A stretch of DNA of 64,000 nt from Aeromonas sanarellii (lineage in GTDB: Bacteria > Pseudomonadota > Gammaproteobacteria > Enterobacterales > Aeromonadaceae): NCBI RefSeq assembly GCF_000820085.1, contig NZ_CDBN01000092.1, positions 52,678 to 116,677 on the forward strand, in the 5' to 3' direction. The notes below the pieces were generated by a model, which was not told the DNA's origin, did not search any database, and saw only the letters and a list, made by a program, of their open reading frames with translations. The translations under genes were made by a program, and so were the position numbers. The stretch's first letter is position 1. Every line of letters starts with the position of its first letter. Of this stretch, positions 37,653 through 51,968 are shown piece after piece.

Positions 37653-39542
37653 ATGCAATACCATGAACAATTTGATGTGATCGTCGTCGGTGGCGGTCAC
37701 GCAGGCACAGAAGCAGCGACAGCAGCTGCCCGTATGGGCCTCAACACCCTGTTGCTGACCCACAACATAGACACGCTGGGGCATATGTCCTGCAATCCGG
37801 CGATCGGCGGGATCGGCAAGGGTCACCTGGTCAAGGAAGTGGATGCCCTCGGCGGAGTCATGGCCCAGGCCATCGATCTCGGCGGGATCCAGTTCCGCAC
37901 GCTCAACTCTTCCAAGGGGCCTGCCGTACGGGCTACCCGTGCCCAGGCGGATCGCCTGCTCTACAAGGCGGTGGTGCGCCAGACTCTGGAGAACTACCCG
38001 AACCTGAAGATCTTCCAGCAGGCCTGCGACGATCTCATCATGGACGGGGATCGGGTGGCCGGTGTCGTTACCCAGAGCGGGATCCGCATCGGTGGCAAGA
38101 CGGTCGTACTGACCGTCGGCACCTTCCTGAACGGCCTGATCCACATCGGGATGGAAAACTACAAGGGCGGTCGCGCCGGGGATCCTCCCTCGATCGCCCT
38201 GGCCCAGCGCCTGCGTGAAATGCCGCTGCGCATCGATCGTCTCAAGACAGGCACACCACCACGCATCGATGCCCGCACCGTCGATCTCTCCGTGATGCAG
38301 GAGCAGCATGGCGACGATCCTCGCCCTGTTTTCTCCTTCATCGGCAACGCCAGCCAGCATCCGCGCCAGGTGCCCTGCTACGTGACCCATACCAACGAGC
38401 AGACCCACGAGGTGATCCGCAACAACCTGGATCGCAGCCCCATGTACGCCGGGGTAATCGAAGGTATTGGTCCGCGCTACTGCCCGTCGATCGAGGACAA
38501 GATCACCCGCTTTGCCGACAAGACGGCGCACCAGATCTTCGTCGAGCCAGAAGGCCTCACCACCCACGAGCTCTACCCGAACGGGATCTCCACCAGCCTG
38601 CCGTTCGACGTGCAGGTGCAGATCGTCCGCTCGATCCGCGGCTTCGAGAACGCCCACATCACCCGCCCGGGCTACGCGATCGAATACGACTTCTTCGATC
38701 CGCGGGATCTCAAGGCCAACATGGAGAGCAAGTGCATCGAGAATCTGTTCTTCGCCGGCCAGATCAACGGCACCACCGGCTATGAAGAGGCCGCCGCCCA
38801 GGGGCTGATGGCCGGTCTGAACGCCGGTCTGCGCGCCCAGGGCAAGGATGCCTGGCACCCACGCCGGGATCAGGCCTACATGGGCGTGATGATGGACGAC
38901 CTCTCCACCCTGGGGACCCGCGAACCCTATCGCATGTTCACCAGCCGTGCCGAATATCGCCTGCTGCTGCGGGAAGATAACGCCGATCTGCGCCTGACTG
39001 CCATCGGTCGCGAGCTGGGTCTGGTGGACGATCATCGCTGGAGCCTGTTCAACGCCAAGGTGGAACAGGTGGAGCAGGAGCGCCAGCGCATGCGCTCGAC
39101 CTGGATCCACCCGCAACATCCATCTCTGGAGGCCGTCAATGCCTTGGTCAACACCCCGCTGACCCGGGAGCAGAGCCTGGAAGAGCTGCTGCGTCGCCCC
39201 GAAGTGACCTACGATGCCTTGATGGCCATCGAGGGTGTGGGCCCTGCCCTGGCAGACGCCGCCGCCGCCGACCAGGTGGAGATCCAGATCAAGTATGCCG
39301 GTTACATCGAGCGTCAGCACGACGAGGTGGAGAAGCAGCTGCGCAACGAGAACACCCTGCTGCCGCTGGACATGAACTACCGCGACGTGAACGGTCTCTC
39401 CAACGAGGTGATCGCCAAGCTGAACGATGCCAAGCCAGAAACCATAGGCCAGGCTTCCCGCATCTCCGGCATCACCCCGGCCGCCATCTCCATCCTGCTG
39501 GTGCACCTGAAGAAACACGGCCTGCTGCGTAAAACCGCCTGA
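37653..39542 (+). CDS. mnmG: tRNA modification FAD enzyme MnmG (GidA)
   Basis: A 629-residue FAD-dependent partner of MnmE in wobble-uridine modification. The dinucleotide-binding [17 protein letters not shown] is at about 13-29. [22 protein letters not shown] and the Cys-containing [27 protein letters not shown] block are family signatures. The length is normal. It begins the mnmG-rsmG-parA-parB series reading away from oriC. The 5' two thirds is enriched in GATC through use of codons such as GGG ATC and GAT C. Confidence 0.98.
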   Translation: MQYHEQFDVIVVGGGHAGTEAATAAARMGLNTLLLTHNIDTLGHMSCNPAIGGIGKGHLVKEVDALGGVMAQAIDLGGIQFRTLNSSKGPAVRATRAQADRLLYKAVVRQTLENYPNLKIFQQACDDLIMDGDRVAGVVTQSGIRIGGKTVVLTVGTFLNGLIHIGMENYKGGRAGDPPSIALAQRLREMPLRIDRLKTGTPPRIDARTVDLSVMQEQHGDDPRPVFSFIGNASQHPRQVPCYVTHTNEQTHEVIRNNLDRSPMYAGVIEGIGPRYCPSIEDKITRFADKTAHQIFVEPEGLTTHELYPNGISTSLPFDVQVQIVRSIRGFENAHITRPGYAIEYDFFDPRDLKANMESKCIENLFFAGQINGTTGYEEAAAQGLMAGLNAGLRAQGKDAWHPRRDQAYMGVMMDDLSTLGTREPYRMFTSRAEYRLLLREDNADLRLTAIGRELGLVDDHRWSLFNAKVEQVEQERQRMRSTWIHPQHPSLEAVNALVNTPLTREQSLEELLRRPEVTYDALMAIEGVGPALADAAAADQVEIQIKYAGYIERQHDEVEKQLRNENTLLPLDMNYRDVNGLSNEVIAKLNDAKPETIGQASRISGITPAAISILLVHLKKHGLLRKTA

Positions 39543-39553
39543 GGAATTCCCCG

Positions 39554-40189
39554 TTGGAAAACAAGCTGGAAAGATTGAACGGCCTGCTCATGCAGGCCGG
39601 CATTGTTATCACCGATACCCAGAAGACCCAGTTGGTGCAGTTGGTCGAGTTGCTGCACAAGTGGAACAAGGCTTACAATCTCACCTCGGTGCGAGATCCG
39701 GACGCCATGCTGGTCAAGCATATCCTCGACAGCCTGGTGGTGAGCCCTCACCTGCAGGGTGAGCGTTTCATCGATGTGGGGACCGGCCCGGGTCTGCCCG
39801 GCCTGCCGCTGGCCATCATCAATCCGGACAAAGAGTTTGTTCTGCTCGACAGCCTGGGCAAGCGGATCAACTTCATCCGCCAAGTGATCCTGGAGCTGGG
39901 GTTGACCAATGTGACACCCGTCAAATCCCGAGTGGAGGAGTATCAACCCGAGACGGGATTTGATGGTGTACTGAGCCGGGCCTTCGCCTCCCTGGAGGAC
40001 ATGCTGAGCTGGTGCCATCATCTGCCGTCACCCGAGGGCAGCTTCCTGGCGCTCAAGGGACAGTACCCCGAGCAGGAACTGGCACAGTTGCCTGCCAGCA
40101 TTCGTCTGGTCGCCACCCACAAGCTGGTGGTGCCGGAACTGGAAGGCGAGCGCCATCTGCTGGAGTTTAAAGCCATCCAGCCCGAATAG
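39554..40189 (+). CDS. rsmG: 16S rRNA m7G527 methyltransferase RsmG
   Basis: A 211-residue SAM-dependent methyltransferase. SAM-binding [30 protein letters not shown] and [12 protein letters not shown] are family blocks. The start codon is TTG at 39554, preceded by [22 protein letters not shown] aligns with the E. coli N-terminus (LNKLSLLLKDAGI), supporting it. Confidence 0.96.
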   Translation: MENKLERLNGLLMQAGIVITDTQKTQLVQLVELLHKWNKAYNLTSVRDPDAMLVKHILDSLVVSPHLQGERFIDVGTGPGLPGLPLAIINPDKEFVLLDSLGKRINFIRQVILELGLTNVTPVKSRVEEYQPETGFDGVLSRAFASLEDMLSWCHHLPSPEGSFLALKGQYPEQELAQLPASIRLVATHKLVVPELEGERHLLEFKAIQPE

Positions 40190-40216
40190 GGCCGCCGCAT
40201 TCATTTAGGGGACAGT

Positions 40217-41020
40217 GTGGGAAAAGTCATTGCCATAGCCAACCAGAAGGGTGGAGTGGGTAAAACCACCACCTGTGTGAATCTGGCCGCCTCCATGGCC
40301 GCCACCCGGCGCAAGGTGCTGGTGATCGATCTGGATCCGCAGGGCAATGCCACCATGGGCAGCGGTGTCGACAAGTACGATGTCGAACGCACCGCCTATG
40401 AACTGCTGATCGAAGATGCCCCCATCGGCGAGGTGATCATCCCCGAGACCTCGGGAGGCTATCACCTGATCGCCGCCAACGCCGATGTGACCGCGGCAGA
40501 AATCCGCCTGATGGAGTTCTTTGCCCGCGAGATCCGCCTGCGCAACGCCCTGGCCTCGGTCCGGGACAAGTACGACTACGTCTTCATCGACTGTCCGCCC
40601 TCTCTCAACATGCTGACCGTCAACGCCATGGCCGCCGCCGACTCCGTGCTGGTACCCATGCAGTGCGAATACTATGCGCTGGAAGGGCTCACCGCCCTGG
40701 TGGACACCATCAGCAAGCTGGCAGCCGTGGTCAATTCGGAGCTGAAGATCGAGGGGGTGCTGCGCACCATGTTCGATCACCGCAACCGGCTGGCCAATGA
40801 TGTGTCCGATCAGCTGAAACAGCATTTCGGGGACAAGGTCTACCGCACCATCATCCCCCGCAACGTAAGACTGGCGGAGGCGCCGAGCTTTGGCGCTCCG
40901 GCCATGCACTATGACAAATCATCGGTGGGAGCCAAGGCCTATCTGGCCCTGGCTGGCGAGATCCTGCGTCGCCAGGAGCAGGAATTCCAGCCGATCACCG
41001 CAGATCGAGAGAGCCTATGA
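40217..41020 (+). CDS. parA: Chromosome partitioning ATPase ParA
   Basis: A 267-residue Soj/ParA ATPase with the deviant Walker [10 protein letters not shown] (11-19), [21 protein letters not shown] and [14 protein letters not shown] blocks. The start is GTG at 40217. ParA on the nucleoid moves ParB-parS complexes and so positions the origin. It overlaps parB by 4 bp. Confidence 0.97.
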   Translation: MGKVIAIANQKGGVGKTTTCVNLAASMAATRRKVLVIDLDPQGNATMGSGVDKYDVERTAYELLIEDAPIGEVIIPETSGGYHLIAANADVTAAEIRLMEFFAREIRLRNALASVRDKYDYVFIDCPPSLNMLTVNAMAAADSVLVPMQCEYYALEGLTALVDTISKLAAVVNSELKIEGVLRTMFDHRNRLANDVSDQLKQHFGDKVYRTIIPRNVRLAEAPSFGAPAMHYDKSSVGAKAYLALAGEILRRQEQEFQPITADRESL

Positions 41021-41925
41021 CGCCGAAGAAACGTGGGTTGGGCAAGGGGCTGGACGCCCTGCTCAGCACCAGCACGGCCGCCCGCCAGAAACAGGTGATG
41101 AGCGACCAGCGTACCGAACAAGCCATGGCCCCCGCCAATCAGGGCGAGCTGCGCAAGCTGCCGGTGGAGTGGCTGCAGTCCGGCAAGTACCAGCCCCGCA
41201 AGGACATGTCACAGGATGCGCTGGAGGATCTGGCCAACTCCATCCGTGCGCAAGGTGTGATTCAGCCCATAGTGGTACGCTCCATCGGCGAGAACCGATT
41301 CGAGATCATCGCCGGTGAACGGCGCTGGCGTGCCTCCCAGCTGGCCCGGCTCGAGGTGGTACCCTGCCTGGTCAAGGAGGTGCCTGACGAGGCGGCTGTC
41401 GCCATCGCGCTGATCGAGAACATCCAGCGCGAGGATCTCAACGCCATCGAGGAGGCGGTCGCCCTGCAGCGCCTGCTGACAGAGTTCGAACTGACCCATC
41501 AGCAGGTGGCCGATGCGGTGGGCAAGTCCCGCACCACGGTGACCAACCTGCTGCGCCTCAACCAGCTCAACGAGGACGTGAAGCGCTTCGTGGAACATGG
41601 CGATCTCGACATGGGCCATGCCCGTGCCCTGCTGGCCCTGAGCGGCCCGGCCCAGTCCGAGCTGGCCAAACTGGTGTCCCAGAAGGGGCTGACAGTGCGA
41701 GATACCGAGAAGCTGGTGCAAAAAGCGCTGGAACCGGCAAAAACCAGGGTCGAGCCCGTCCGCGATCCCCAGTTTGGTTATCTCGAGCGCCAGATTTCAG
41801 AAAAAATTGGCAATCAGGTGCAACTTCAGCCGGGCAAAAAAGATAGCGGCAAGTTAGTAATTAGTTACGATAACTTGGCGGATTTGGACCGGGTATTGGG
41901 CTATTTTGGCCTGTCAGAATCGTGA
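41017..41925 (+). CDS. parB: Chromosome partitioning protein ParB
   Basis: A 302-residue CTP-dependent parS clamp. The N-terminus [11 protein letters not shown] is the ParA-contacting part; [11 protein letters not shown] and [14 protein letters not shown] form the CTP-binding and arm motifs; [23 protein letters not shown] is the helix-turn-helix for parS; a C-terminal dimerisation domain ends the protein. Its four recognisable parS targets in this window lie at 9.1-18.5 kb. Confidence 0.97.
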   Translation: MTPKKRGLGKGLDALLSTSTAARQKQVMSDQRTEQAMAPANQGELRKLPVEWLQSGKYQPRKDMSQDALEDLANSIRAQGVIQPIVVRSIGENRFEIIAGERRWRASQLARLEVVPCLVKEVPDEAAVAIALIENIQREDLNAIEEAVALQRLLTEFELTHQQVADAVGKSRTTVTNLLRLNQLNEDVKRFVEHGDLDMGHARALLALSGPAQSELAKLVSQKGLTVRDTEKLVQKALEPAKTRVEPVRDPQFGYLERQISEKIGNQVQLQPGKKDSGKLVISYDNLADLDRVLGYFGLSES

Positions 41926-42025
41926 TTTTTACGCTTTTTGTAGTAATAAAACATCCATTCCTTTCGTTATGAACATAACCTTAATTTCGCGCGGAAAGCC
42001 TCAAAAATTAAGGATTTTTGCCATG

Positions 42026-42053
42026 TTGCAATAGCCGTCTCCACGGGTATAAT
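42026..42053 (+). promoter_or_regulatory. Candidate promoter of the atp operon
   Basis: TTGCAA, 16 bases, TATAAT (42048-42053), about 80 bases before atpI. Confidence 0.6.
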
Positions 42054-42133
42054 TTGACCGGCTTTTCGAGCTGTGAACCTGGGGTCTTCGAATCCCGATT
42101 TTTTACAGTTCTGTAATGTTCAGGGGTAGGTTG

Positions 42134-43317
<1,184 letters not shown>

Positions 43318-43363
43318 TGCAACTCAAATAATCCTTTTTATACAATCAATTACATCTAAATAA

Positions 43364-43641
<278 letters not shown>

Positions 43642-43666
43642 TAACTAACTAAAGAGGACATCGGCT

Positions 43667-44137
43667 GTGAATATCAACGCCACCCTCCTCGGCCAAGCAG
43701 TTGCTTTTTTCATCTTCGTAGTGTTTTGCATGAAGTACGTATGGCCGCCGCTGATGGCTGCCATCGAAGCCCGTCAGAAAGAAATCGCTGACGGCCTCTC
43801 TTCTGCAGAGCGTGCCAAGAAAGATCTGGAGCTGGCCAAGGCCAACGCCACCGATCAGCTGAAAGAAGCCAAGCTTCAGGCTGCTGAAATCATCGATCAG
43901 GCCAACAAACGCAAAGCCCAGATCATTGACGAGGCCGCTGTCGGAGCTCAAGCAGAGCGGGAAAAAATCCTGGCTCAGGGCCGTGCAGAGATCGAAGCTG
44001 AACGTCATCGTGCCAAAGAAGAACTGCGCAAGCAGGTTGCTGCTCTTGCCATCGCGGGTGCAGAGAAGATCCTGGCACGCCAAATCGACCAGGCTGCCAA
44101 CAGCGACATCGTCGACAAACTGGTAGCAGAACTGTAA
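43667..44137 (+). CDS. atpF: ATP synthase Fo subunit b
   Basis: A 156-residue stator subunit: one N-terminal span and a long charged helix that dimerises and reaches F1. GTG start at 43667 after [21 protein letters not shown] and the end [13 protein letters not shown] match E. coli closely. Confidence 0.97.
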   Translation: MNINATLLGQAVAFFIFVVFCMKYVWPPLMAAIEARQKEIADGLSSAERAKKDLELAKANATDQLKEAKLQAAEIIDQANKRKAQIIDEAAVGAQAEREKILAQGRAEIEAERHRAKEELRKQVAALAIAGAEKILARQIDQAANSDIVDKLVAEL

Positions 44138-44150
44138 CGGGAACGGGGCT

Positions 44151-44684
44151 ATGTCTGAACTGACTACAATCGCTCGCCCCTACGCCAAGGCTGCTTTCGA
44201 GTTTGCCGTTGAGCACAAGGCGGTTGACCAATGGCTGGAGATGCTCGATTTCGCCGCTCAGGTGGCAGAGAACGAGACCATCCACAACCTGGTAAACGGC
44301 TCCGTGGCTGCCGAAGAACTGGCAAACCTGTTTGTCGGTGTCTGCGGTGAGCAGCTCAACGAGCACGGTCAGAACCTGATCCGGGTGATGGCCGAGAATG
44401 GTCGCTTGGGTGTGCTGCCGGCGGTCGTTGCCGAATTCGTCGCGCTCAAGGCTGAACTGGACAAAGAAGTTCAGGCTGACGTGATTTCGGCGATCGAACT
44501 GACCGACCAGCAGAAAGCCAATATTCAGGCTTCTCTGGAACAACGTCTCGCGCGCAAAGTGAAGCTGAATTGCAGCACAGATGCGTCCTTGATGGCCGGG
44601 GTGCTCATCAAGGCCGGTGATCTCGTTATCGACGGCACGGTCCGCGGTAAGCTGGATCGCATGGCCGATGCGCTGCAATCTTGA
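44151..44684 (+). CDS. atpH: ATP synthase F1 subunit delta
   Basis: A 177-residue stator protein linking b2 to the top of alpha3beta3. [14 protein letters not shown] at the N-terminus and the [27 protein letters not shown]-terminus are the family signatures. Confidence 0.97.
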   Translation: MSELTTIARPYAKAAFEFAVEHKAVDQWLEMLDFAAQVAENETIHNLVNGSVAAEELANLFVGVCGEQLNEHGQNLIRVMAENGRLGVLPAVVAEFVALKAELDKEVQADVISAIELTDQQKANIQASLEQRLARKVKLNCSTDASLMAGVLIKAGDLVIDGTVRGKLDRMADALQS

Positions 44685-44699
44685 TTGGGGTATTAGAGC

Positions 44700-46241
44700 A
44701 TGCAACTGAATTCCACTGAAATCGCCGAGCTGATCAAGCAGCGCATTGCGCAGTTTGATGTCAAAAGCGAAGCGCGTAACGAGGGTACCATCGTCTCTGT
44801 GAGCGACGGTATCATTCGTATCCACGGTCTGGCCGATGCCATGCAGGGTGAGATGATCGAGCTGCCGGGCAACCGCTTCGCTCTGGCATTGAACCTGGAG
44901 CGTGACTCCGTTGGTGCCGTTGTCATGGGTCCCTATGCCAACCTGGCGGAAGGGATGAAGGTAAAGGGGACCGGCCGTATTCTGGAAGTGCCGGTCGGTC
45001 GTGGTCTGTTGGGCCGGGTGGTCAACACCCTGGGTCAGCCGATCGACGGTAAGGGTCCGGTAGAACACGACGGCTACTCGCCGATCGAAGTGATCGCCCC
45101 GGGCGTTATCGAGCGTAAGTCTGTTGACCAGCCAGTCCAGACCGGTCTGAAAGCCATCGATGCCATGATCCCCATCGGTCGTGGCCAGCGTGAGCTGATC
45201 ATCGGTGACCGTCAGGTAGGTAAGACCGCCATCGCCATCGACACCATCATCAACCAGAAAGACTCCGGCATTAAGTGCGTCTACGTTGCGATCGGCCAGA
45301 AGGCCTCCACCATCGCCAACGTGGTGCGCAAGCTGGAAGAGCACGGTGCCCTGGCCAACACCATTGTCGTCGTCGCCTCTGCCTCCGAAGCCGCCGCCCT
45401 GCAGTACCTGGCTCCCTATGCCGGTTGCTCCATGGGTGAGTACTTCCGTGACCGCGGTGAAGACGCGCTGATCATCTATGATGACCTGTCCAAGCAGGCC
45501 GTTGCCTATCGCCAGATCTCCCTGCTGCTGCGCCGTCCGCCTGGACGCGAAGCCTACCCGGGCGACGTCTTCTATCTGCACTCCCGTCTGCTCGAGCGTG
45601 CCGCTCGCGTGAACGCCGAGTACGTCGAGAAGTTCACCAAGGGTGCCGTGAAAGGCCAGACCGGTTCTCTGACCGCCCTGCCGATCATCGAAACCCAGGC
45701 CGGCGACGTCTCCGCGTTCGTTCCGACCAACGTGATCTCCATCACCGACGGCCAGATCTTCCTGACCTCCCAGCTGTTCAACTCCGGCATCCGTCCGGCG
45801 GTTGACCCGGGTATCTCCGTATCCCGTGTGGGTGGTGCGGCTCAGACCAAGATCGTCAAGAAGCTGTCCGGTGGTATCCGTACCGCGCTGGCCCAGTACC
45901 GCGAGCTGGCGGCCTTCGCCCAGTTCTCCTCCGATCTGGACGATGCGACCCGCAAGCAGCTGGATCACGGTCAGAAAGTGACCGAGCTGATGAAGCAGAA
46001 GCAGTACTCTCCGATGAGCGTGGCCCAGCAATCCCTGGTGCTGTTCGCCGCCGAGAAGGGTTATCTCGCCGATGTCGAACTGAGCAAGATCGTCGACTTC
46101 GAAGCCGCTCTGCTCTCTTACGCCAATACCCAGCATGGTGAGCTGATGGCTGAAATCAATGCCAAGGCTGACTACAACGATGCGATCGTTGGCAAGCTGA
46201 CTGCGTTGCTGGATGACTTCAAGGCAACCCAGACCTGGTAA
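44700..46241 (+). CDS. atpA: ATP synthase F1 subunit alpha
   Basis: A 513-residue non-catalytic nucleotide-binding subunit. [15 protein letters not shown] is Walker A, and [34 protein letters not shown] is the conserved core including the arginine-finger region. Full family length. Confidence 0.98.
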   Translation: MQLNSTEIAELIKQRIAQFDVKSEARNEGTIVSVSDGIIRIHGLADAMQGEMIELPGNRFALALNLERDSVGAVVMGPYANLAEGMKVKGTGRILEVPVGRGLLGRVVNTLGQPIDGKGPVEHDGYSPIEVIAPGVIERKSVDQPVQTGLKAIDAMIPIGRGQRELIIGDRQVGKTAIAIDTIINQKDSGIKCVYVAIGQKASTIANVVRKLEEHGALANTIVVVASASEAAALQYLAPYAGCSMGEYFRDRGEDALIIYDDLSKQAVAYRQISLLLRRPPGREAYPGDVFYLHSRLLERAARVNAEYVEKFTKGAVKGQTGSLTALPIIETQAGDVSAFVPTNVISITDGQIFLTSQLFNSGIRPAVDPGISVSRVGGAAQTKIVKKLSGGIRTALAQYRELAAFAQFSSDLDDATRKQLDHGQKVTELMKQKQYSPMSVAQQSLVLFAAEKGYLADVELSKIVDFEAALLSYANTQHGELMAEINAKADYNDAIVGKLTALLDDFKATQTW

Positions 46242-46247
46242 GCGTGT

Positions 46248-46267
46248 GTGGCAGCGCAAGCTGCCAC
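46248..46267 (+). other. GNRA-capped hairpin between atpA and atpG
   Basis: GTGGCAGC and GCTGCCAC form a perfect 8-bp stem capped by a GCAA tetraloop in the 42-bp gap. No T run follows. It is probably an mRNA processing or stability element that tunes subunit ratios. Confidence 0.7.
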
Positions 46268-46283
46268 CTGATGGAGAGAAGAG

Positions 46284-47150
46284 ATGGCCGGCGCAAAAGA
46301 GATACGTAACAAGATCGGGAGTGTGAAGAACACTCAGAAGATCACCAGCGCTATGGAAATGGTGGCAGCGAGCAAGATGCGCCGTGCGCAGGAACGCATG
46401 TCTGCCAGCCGTCCGTACGCTGAAACCATGCGCAAGGTGATCGGCCATATCGCCCAGGGGAACTTGGAATACAAGCACCCCTACCTCATGGAACGTGAGG
46501 TGAAGCGAGTGGGTTACATCGTCGTCTCCACCGACCGTGGCCTGTGTGGTGGTTTGAACATCAACCTGTTCAAGGCTGCCCTCAACGATATGAAGCAATG
46601 GAGCGCGAACGGTGCCAAGGTTGACCTGGCACTGATCGGTAACAAGGCCTCCAACTTCTTTGAACGGCACGGCGCCAAGGTGAAAGCCCATGTCTCCGGA
46701 CTGGGTGACAACCCGAGCGTCAATGACCTGATTGGTTCAGTCAAGGTCATGCTGAAGGCTTACGACAACGGTGAGATTGACAGGCTGTATCTGGTGTACA
46801 ACAAGTTCGTCAACACCATGGTTCAGCAACCAAAAGTCGATCAACTGCTGCCTTTGCCCGTAACTGAAGACAGCAAGCTCGCCAAGAAACACCACTGGGA
46901 TTACCTCTATGAGCCGGATCCCAAGCAACTGCTGGATACCCTGCTGATTCGCTACGTCGAATCCCAGGTCTACCAGGGGGTGGTTGAAAACTTGGCAAGT
47001 GAACAGGCAGCCCGAATGGTTGCCATGCAAGCCGCGACTGACAACGCCGGCAACCTGATTAACGATCTGCAACTGGTATACAACAAGGCCCGTCAGGCCA
47101 GTATTACCCAGGAGCTCACTGAGATCGTTTCCGGTGCTGCCGCGGTGTAA
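46284..47150 (+). CDS. atpG: ATP synthase F1 subunit gamma
   Basis: A 288-residue rotor shaft. N-terminal [33 protein letters not shown] and C-terminal [27 protein letters not shown] coiled-coil helices are diagnostic, as is [15 protein letters not shown]. Confidence 0.98.
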   Translation: MAGAKEIRNKIGSVKNTQKITSAMEMVAASKMRRAQERMSASRPYAETMRKVIGHIAQGNLEYKHPYLMEREVKRVGYIVVSTDRGLCGGLNINLFKAALNDMKQWSANGAKVDLALIGNKASNFFERHGAKVKAHVSGLGDNPSVNDLIGSVKVMLKAYDNGEIDRLYLVYNKFVNTMVQQPKVDQLLPLPVTEDSKLAKKHHWDYLYEPDPKQLLDTLLIRYVESQVYQGVVENLASEQAARMVAMQAATDNAGNLINDLQLVYNKARQASITQELTEIVSGAAAV

Positions 47151-48572
<1,422 letters not shown>

Positions 48573-48590
48573 GCCTCGATAGGAGGGCCC

Positions 48591-49019
48591 ATGGCTGAGA
48601 TGATCTCCTTTCACCTGGATGTGGTGAGCGCCGAAGGAAAACTGTTTTCCGGTCGGGTGCAATCTGCCCAGGTATCAGGCTCCGAAGGTGAGCTGGGTCT
48701 CCGCCACGGTCATGCTCCGTTGCTGACTGCCATCAAGCCGGGCCTGGTCCGCTTGATCAAGCAAAATGGTAGCGAAGAGGTGCTGTACATCTCCGGCGGC
48801 ATGCTGGAAGTACAACCCGAAGCCGTGACCGTGCTGGCCGATACCGCCATTCGTGCCGACGACCTGGATGAGGCGAAAGCCCAGGAAGCCAAGCGTCGCG
48901 CCGAAGAGCGGATCAACAGCTCCCATGGTGATATCGACTACGCTCAGGCATCTGCCGAGCTGGCCAAAGCGATGGCCCAGCTGCGGGTTATCGATATCGT
49001 CAAAAAGAATTACCGCTAA
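48591..49019 (+). CDS. atpC: ATP synthase F1 subunit epsilon
   Basis: A 142-residue inhibitory subunit: an N-terminal beta barrel ([34 protein letters not shown]) and two C-terminal helices. It is the last gene of the operon and is followed by a terminator. Confidence 0.97.
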   Translation: MAEMISFHLDVVSAEGKLFSGRVQSAQVSGSEGELGLRHGHAPLLTAIKPGLVRLIKQNGSEEVLYISGGMLEVQPEAVTVLADTAIRADDLDEAKAQEAKRRAEERINSSHGDIDYAQASAELAKAMAQLRVIDIVKKNYR

Positions 49020-49031
49020 TCACGGTGATGC

Positions 49032-49060
49032 AAAAAGCGACCTTCGGGTCGCTTTTTTTT
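49032..49060 (+). terminator. Terminator of the atp operon
   Basis: AAGCGACC, TTCG loop, GGTCGCTT, then a T tract of eight or more. Confidence 0.93.
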
Positions 49061-49112
49061 TGCCCGTTGGATAGACTCCGCCCAGCATTTCCACCTGTTT
49101 CAAAGGCTAGCT

Positions 49113-50474
49113 ATGTCTCTCAATGTCGTGATCCTGGCTGCGGGTAAAGGTACTCGTATGCGTTCTGTTCTCCCCAAGGTGCTGCACCCCGTGGCCAACA
49201 AGCCCATGGTCTCCCATGTGATCGAGACCGCCCGCCAGATCGGTGCCGAGCAGCTGCACCTGGTCTATGGCCACGGTGCCGAGCTGCTGAAGGAGCGGAT
49301 CGTCGCGGAAGATGTGAACTGGGTACTGCAGGCCCAGCAGCTGGGAACCGGCCACGCGGTGGCCCAGGCCATCCCCTTCTGGAACGACGAAGACGACGTG
49401 CTGGTGCTCTACGGCGATACCCCGCTGATCCAGCCCGAGACCCTGCAACGGCTGCTGGCCGCCAAGGCCGACGACGGCATGGCGCTGCTGACCGTGGTGC
49501 TGGACAACCCGACCGGCTATGGCCGCATCGTGCGGGAACATGGCCAGGTGGTTGGCATTGTCGAGCAGAAGGATGCCAACGCCGAGCAGCTCGCCATCCG
49601 CGAGGTGAACACCGGCGTGCTGGTGGCGAACGGCGGCCAGCTGCGCAGCTGGCTGTCGCGTCTGGACAACAAGAATGCCCAGGGCGAATTCTATCTGACT
49701 GACGTGATTGCCATGGCCCATGCCGACAACTGCCCCATCGCCGCGGTCCACCCGGACAGCGCCATGGAAGTGGAAGGGGCCAACAACCGGGTGCAGCTGG
49801 CGGCGCTTGAGCGCAGCTACCAGCAGATGCAGGCCGAGAAGCTGATGATCGCCGGCGCCACCCTGATCGATCCGGCCCGTTTCGATCTGCGGGGCACCCT
49901 GGAGATCGGGGAAGAGGTGGTGATCGACGTCAACGTCATCATCGAAGGCAAGGTGGTGCTCGGCAACCATGTGCGCATCGGGGCCGGCAGCGTGCTGAAG
50001 GATTGCGTGATCGGCGATCACTCCGAGGTGAAACCCTACTCCGTCATCGAAGGGGCACAGATCGCCGATCAGTGCTCGGTCGGTCCCTTTACCCGGCTGC
50101 GCCCGGGCGCCGTGCTGGAGCAGGATGCCCACGTCGGCAACTTCGTCGAGATGAAGAAGGCGCGCCTCGGGGTGGGCTCCAAGTGCGGTCACCTCACCTA
50201 TCTGGGGGATGCGGAGATCGGTGCCAAGGTGAATATCGGTGCCGGCACCATCACCTGCAACTACGACGGGGTGAACAAGTTCCAGACCATCATCGAGGAC
50301 GACGTCTTTGTCGGCTCCGATACCCAGCTGGTGGCACCGGTGCGCATCGGCAAGGGGGCGACCCTGGGGGCGGGTTCGACCATCACCAAGGACGTGGCGG
50401 AGAACGAGCTGGTGATCACCCGGGTGCCCCAGCGTCACATCCAGAACTGGGCTCGCCCGGTCAAGAAGAAGTGA
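49113..50474 (+). CDS. glmU: Bifunctional UDP-GlcNAc synthesis enzyme GlmU
   Basis: A 453-residue enzyme: C-terminal acetylation of glucosamine-1-P, then N-terminal uridylyl transfer to give UDP-GlcNAc for peptidoglycan and LPS. The N-terminal part has [20 protein letters not shown]; the C-terminal part (from about 250) shows hexapeptide left-handed helix repeats and [19 protein letters not shown]. The glmS gene, adjacent in E. coli, is here separated by the cre-bla locus. Confidence 0.98.
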   Translation: MSLNVVILAAGKGTRMRSVLPKVLHPVANKPMVSHVIETARQIGAEQLHLVYGHGAELLKERIVAEDVNWVLQAQQLGTGHAVAQAIPFWNDEDDVLVLYGDTPLIQPETLQRLLAAKADDGMALLTVVLDNPTGYGRIVREHGQVVGIVEQKDANAEQLAIREVNTGVLVANGGQLRSWLSRLDNKNAQGEFYLTDVIAMAHADNCPIAAVHPDSAMEVEGANNRVQLAALERSYQQMQAEKLMIAGATLIDPARFDLRGTLEIGEEVVIDVNVIIEGKVVLGNHVRIGAGSVLKDCVIGDHSEVKPYSVIEGAQIADQCSVGPFTRLRPGAVLEQDAHVGNFVEMKKARLGVGSKCGHLTYLGDAEIGAKVNIGAGTITCNYDGVNKFQTIIEDDVFVGSDTQLVAPVRIGKGATLGAGSTITKDVAENELVITRVPQRHIQNWARPVKKK

Positions 50475-50493
50475 TGCCCGATCAATGAAATGC

Positions 50494-50525
50494 AAACCGG
50501 CGCCTGATGGCGCCGGTTTTGTTTT
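50494..50525. terminator. Bidirectional terminator between glmU and creD
   Basis: AAACCGGCGCC / GGCGCCGGTTT with a TGAT loop, followed by TGTTTTC; the A-rich left side suits the convergent creD. Confidence 0.85.
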
Positions 50526-51847
50526 CAGTCTGCCTGTTCAGCTGCGGGGATTTGGTCGTCCGGGCGGCTCATCACCCGGTACCAGTCCAGCTTGCGGGTC
50601 AGCACCATGACCAGCGTCAGTATGGCGAACAGCAGCAGGGCGCCGAGCAGCAGGGCTGTCTCCTCGGCCTGCAGCAAGCCGAACAGGATGGCGTTGACCA
50701 GCCCGAGCAGGGCGGCGAATCCCATGCCCTGTTTCGGGCCGCCCAGCACATGACTCAGGTAGAAGCCGTTGAGGGCCACGCTGGCCAGGGCGGCAATCAG
50801 ATAGGCCCAGGCAAAGCCGAGATGTTCGGTCAGGGCCAGCAGCACCAGATAGAAGATGGCCAGCCCCATACCCACCAGCGCGTACTGGATCGGGTGCACC
50901 CGCAGCCCCTTGAGCAGCTCGAACATGAAGAAGCTGAGGAAGGTGAGGCCGATGAACAGCAGGGCATACTTGGCGGCCCGCTCGTTCAGCTGATAGTGAT
51001 CCACCGGTTGCACCAGGCTGACGCTGAAACTAGGCAGCTTTTCTGAGGGCCCGAAGATTGAGTCGTGGAACTGATTTTCCATATCAGTGGCAAACCAGCT
51101 GGTCTGCCAGTGAGCGTTGAATCCTTTCTCTTGTACCTTGCGGCTGGTCGGCAGGAAGTCACCGAGAAAATTGGGATGAGGCCAGTTACCAGAGAGGGTC
51201 AGCTTGCTGTCACGGCCTATCGGGATCAGGGAGAATTTCTCCATGCCCTGCAGGGAAAACCTTACCTCGAAACGCCCTCCTTGCTGTTGTTTGGTCGTCA
51301 GCGGGACATGCACGCCGGACAAGGTGCCAAGGCGGGCTCCTGGGATGACGGCCAGTGGTTCGTTGGCGAGGGTGATGGCCGGGATCTGGGTGATGCCGCG
51401 GGCATCGGAGACGACCAGGCTGAGATAGGGCTGGCCGGGTATGCTGTTGCGCGGAGGCTGCCAATCAGGGAGCGAAGGTAATTGACCGGTCAGAGTGACG
51501 TTGGCCTGATATGGCTGGGCTTGGTAAATCCCCAGTTTGCGCGGAGTAACTTCCATGTCGACAGTAGCATCCAGCTGTTCCGGTAGGAGGTAGCGATAGA
51601 GGGTTTCCACTTCTCGCCGGGATTCCTTACCATCGTTCAGGATGTGCTCGCTTGTGTACGGCTGTACTACGATGGGACCTATCAGGCGCTGGGGCCCGCT
51701 GGTGCTGGCCATTATTTGCTGGATGGCTTCTGAGCGATAAGCCTGGCGCTCCCGGTTCAGCTCCATGATGGATTGCACCGGCACCATCAGCAGCAGGCTG
51801 AGCAACAGCAGCAGAAAGATCTTGTGGTTGAAAATCTGTTTGACCAT
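50525..51847 (-). CDS. creD: CreD inner-membrane protein
   Basis: A 440-residue protein with an N-terminal span (LLLLLSLLLMVPVQSIM), a large periplasmic domain (about 30-290) and a C-terminal group of spans. It is a CreBC-regulon member whose overexpression is linked to envelope and beta-lactam phenotypes; its biochemical role is unknown. A perfect cre-tag lies 64-79 bp upstream of its start, so it probably has its own CreB-dependent promoter downstream of the bla terminator. Confidence 0.92.
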   Translation of the reverse strand: MVKQIFNHKIFLLLLLSLLLMVPVQSIMELNRERQAYRSEAIQQIMASTSGPQRLIGPIVVQPYTSEHILNDGKESRREVETLYRYLLPEQLDATVDMEVTPRKLGIYQAQPYQANVTLTGQLPSLPDWQPPRNSIPGQPYLSLVVSDARGITQIPAITLANEPLAVIPGARLGTLSGVHVPLTTKQQQGGRFEVRFSLQGMEKFSLIPIGRDSKLTLSGNWPHPNFLGDFLPTSRKVQEKGFNAHWQTSWFATDMENQFHDSIFGPSEKLPSFSVSLVQPVDHYQLNERAAKYALLFIGLTFLSFFMFELLKGLRVHPIQYALVGMGLAIFYLVLLALTEHLGFAWAYLIAALASVALNGFYLSHVLGGPKQGMGFAALLGLVNAILFGLLQAEETALLLGALLLFAILTLVMVLTRKLDWYRVMSRPDDQIPAAEQAD

Positions 51848-51910
51848 GACGCATCTCCTTGTAGTTGAAAGGGAGTGTGCCGGGGTCGGGTGAAGGGAAG
51901 GTGGGGCTGT

Positions 51911-51926
51911 GTGAAGGGGCGGTGAA
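51911..51926 (-). promoter_or_regulatory. cre-tag (CreB/BlrA binding site) before creD
   Basis: On the minus strand TTCAC, CGCCCC, TTCAC: an exact match to the published cre/blr-tag TTCAC-N6-TTCAC. A third TTCAC lies at 51890-51894. Confidence 0.88.
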
Positions 51927-51931
51927 GGGGG

Positions 51932-51958
51932 ATAAAAAACCGGCGCTAGGCGCCGGTT
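51932..51958 (-). terminator. Terminator of the class D beta-lactamase gene
   Basis: On the minus strand AACCGGCGC / GCGCCGGTT with a 3-base loop, followed by a run of T residues, just after the bla stop. Confidence 0.85.
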
Positions 51959-51968
51959 CTTGTTGGCA

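Noticed and set aside
43923..46691. 922-residue minus-strand ORF opposite atpF-atpG
   Set aside because: Antisense shadow of conserved atp genes caused by codon bias; no start signals or homology.
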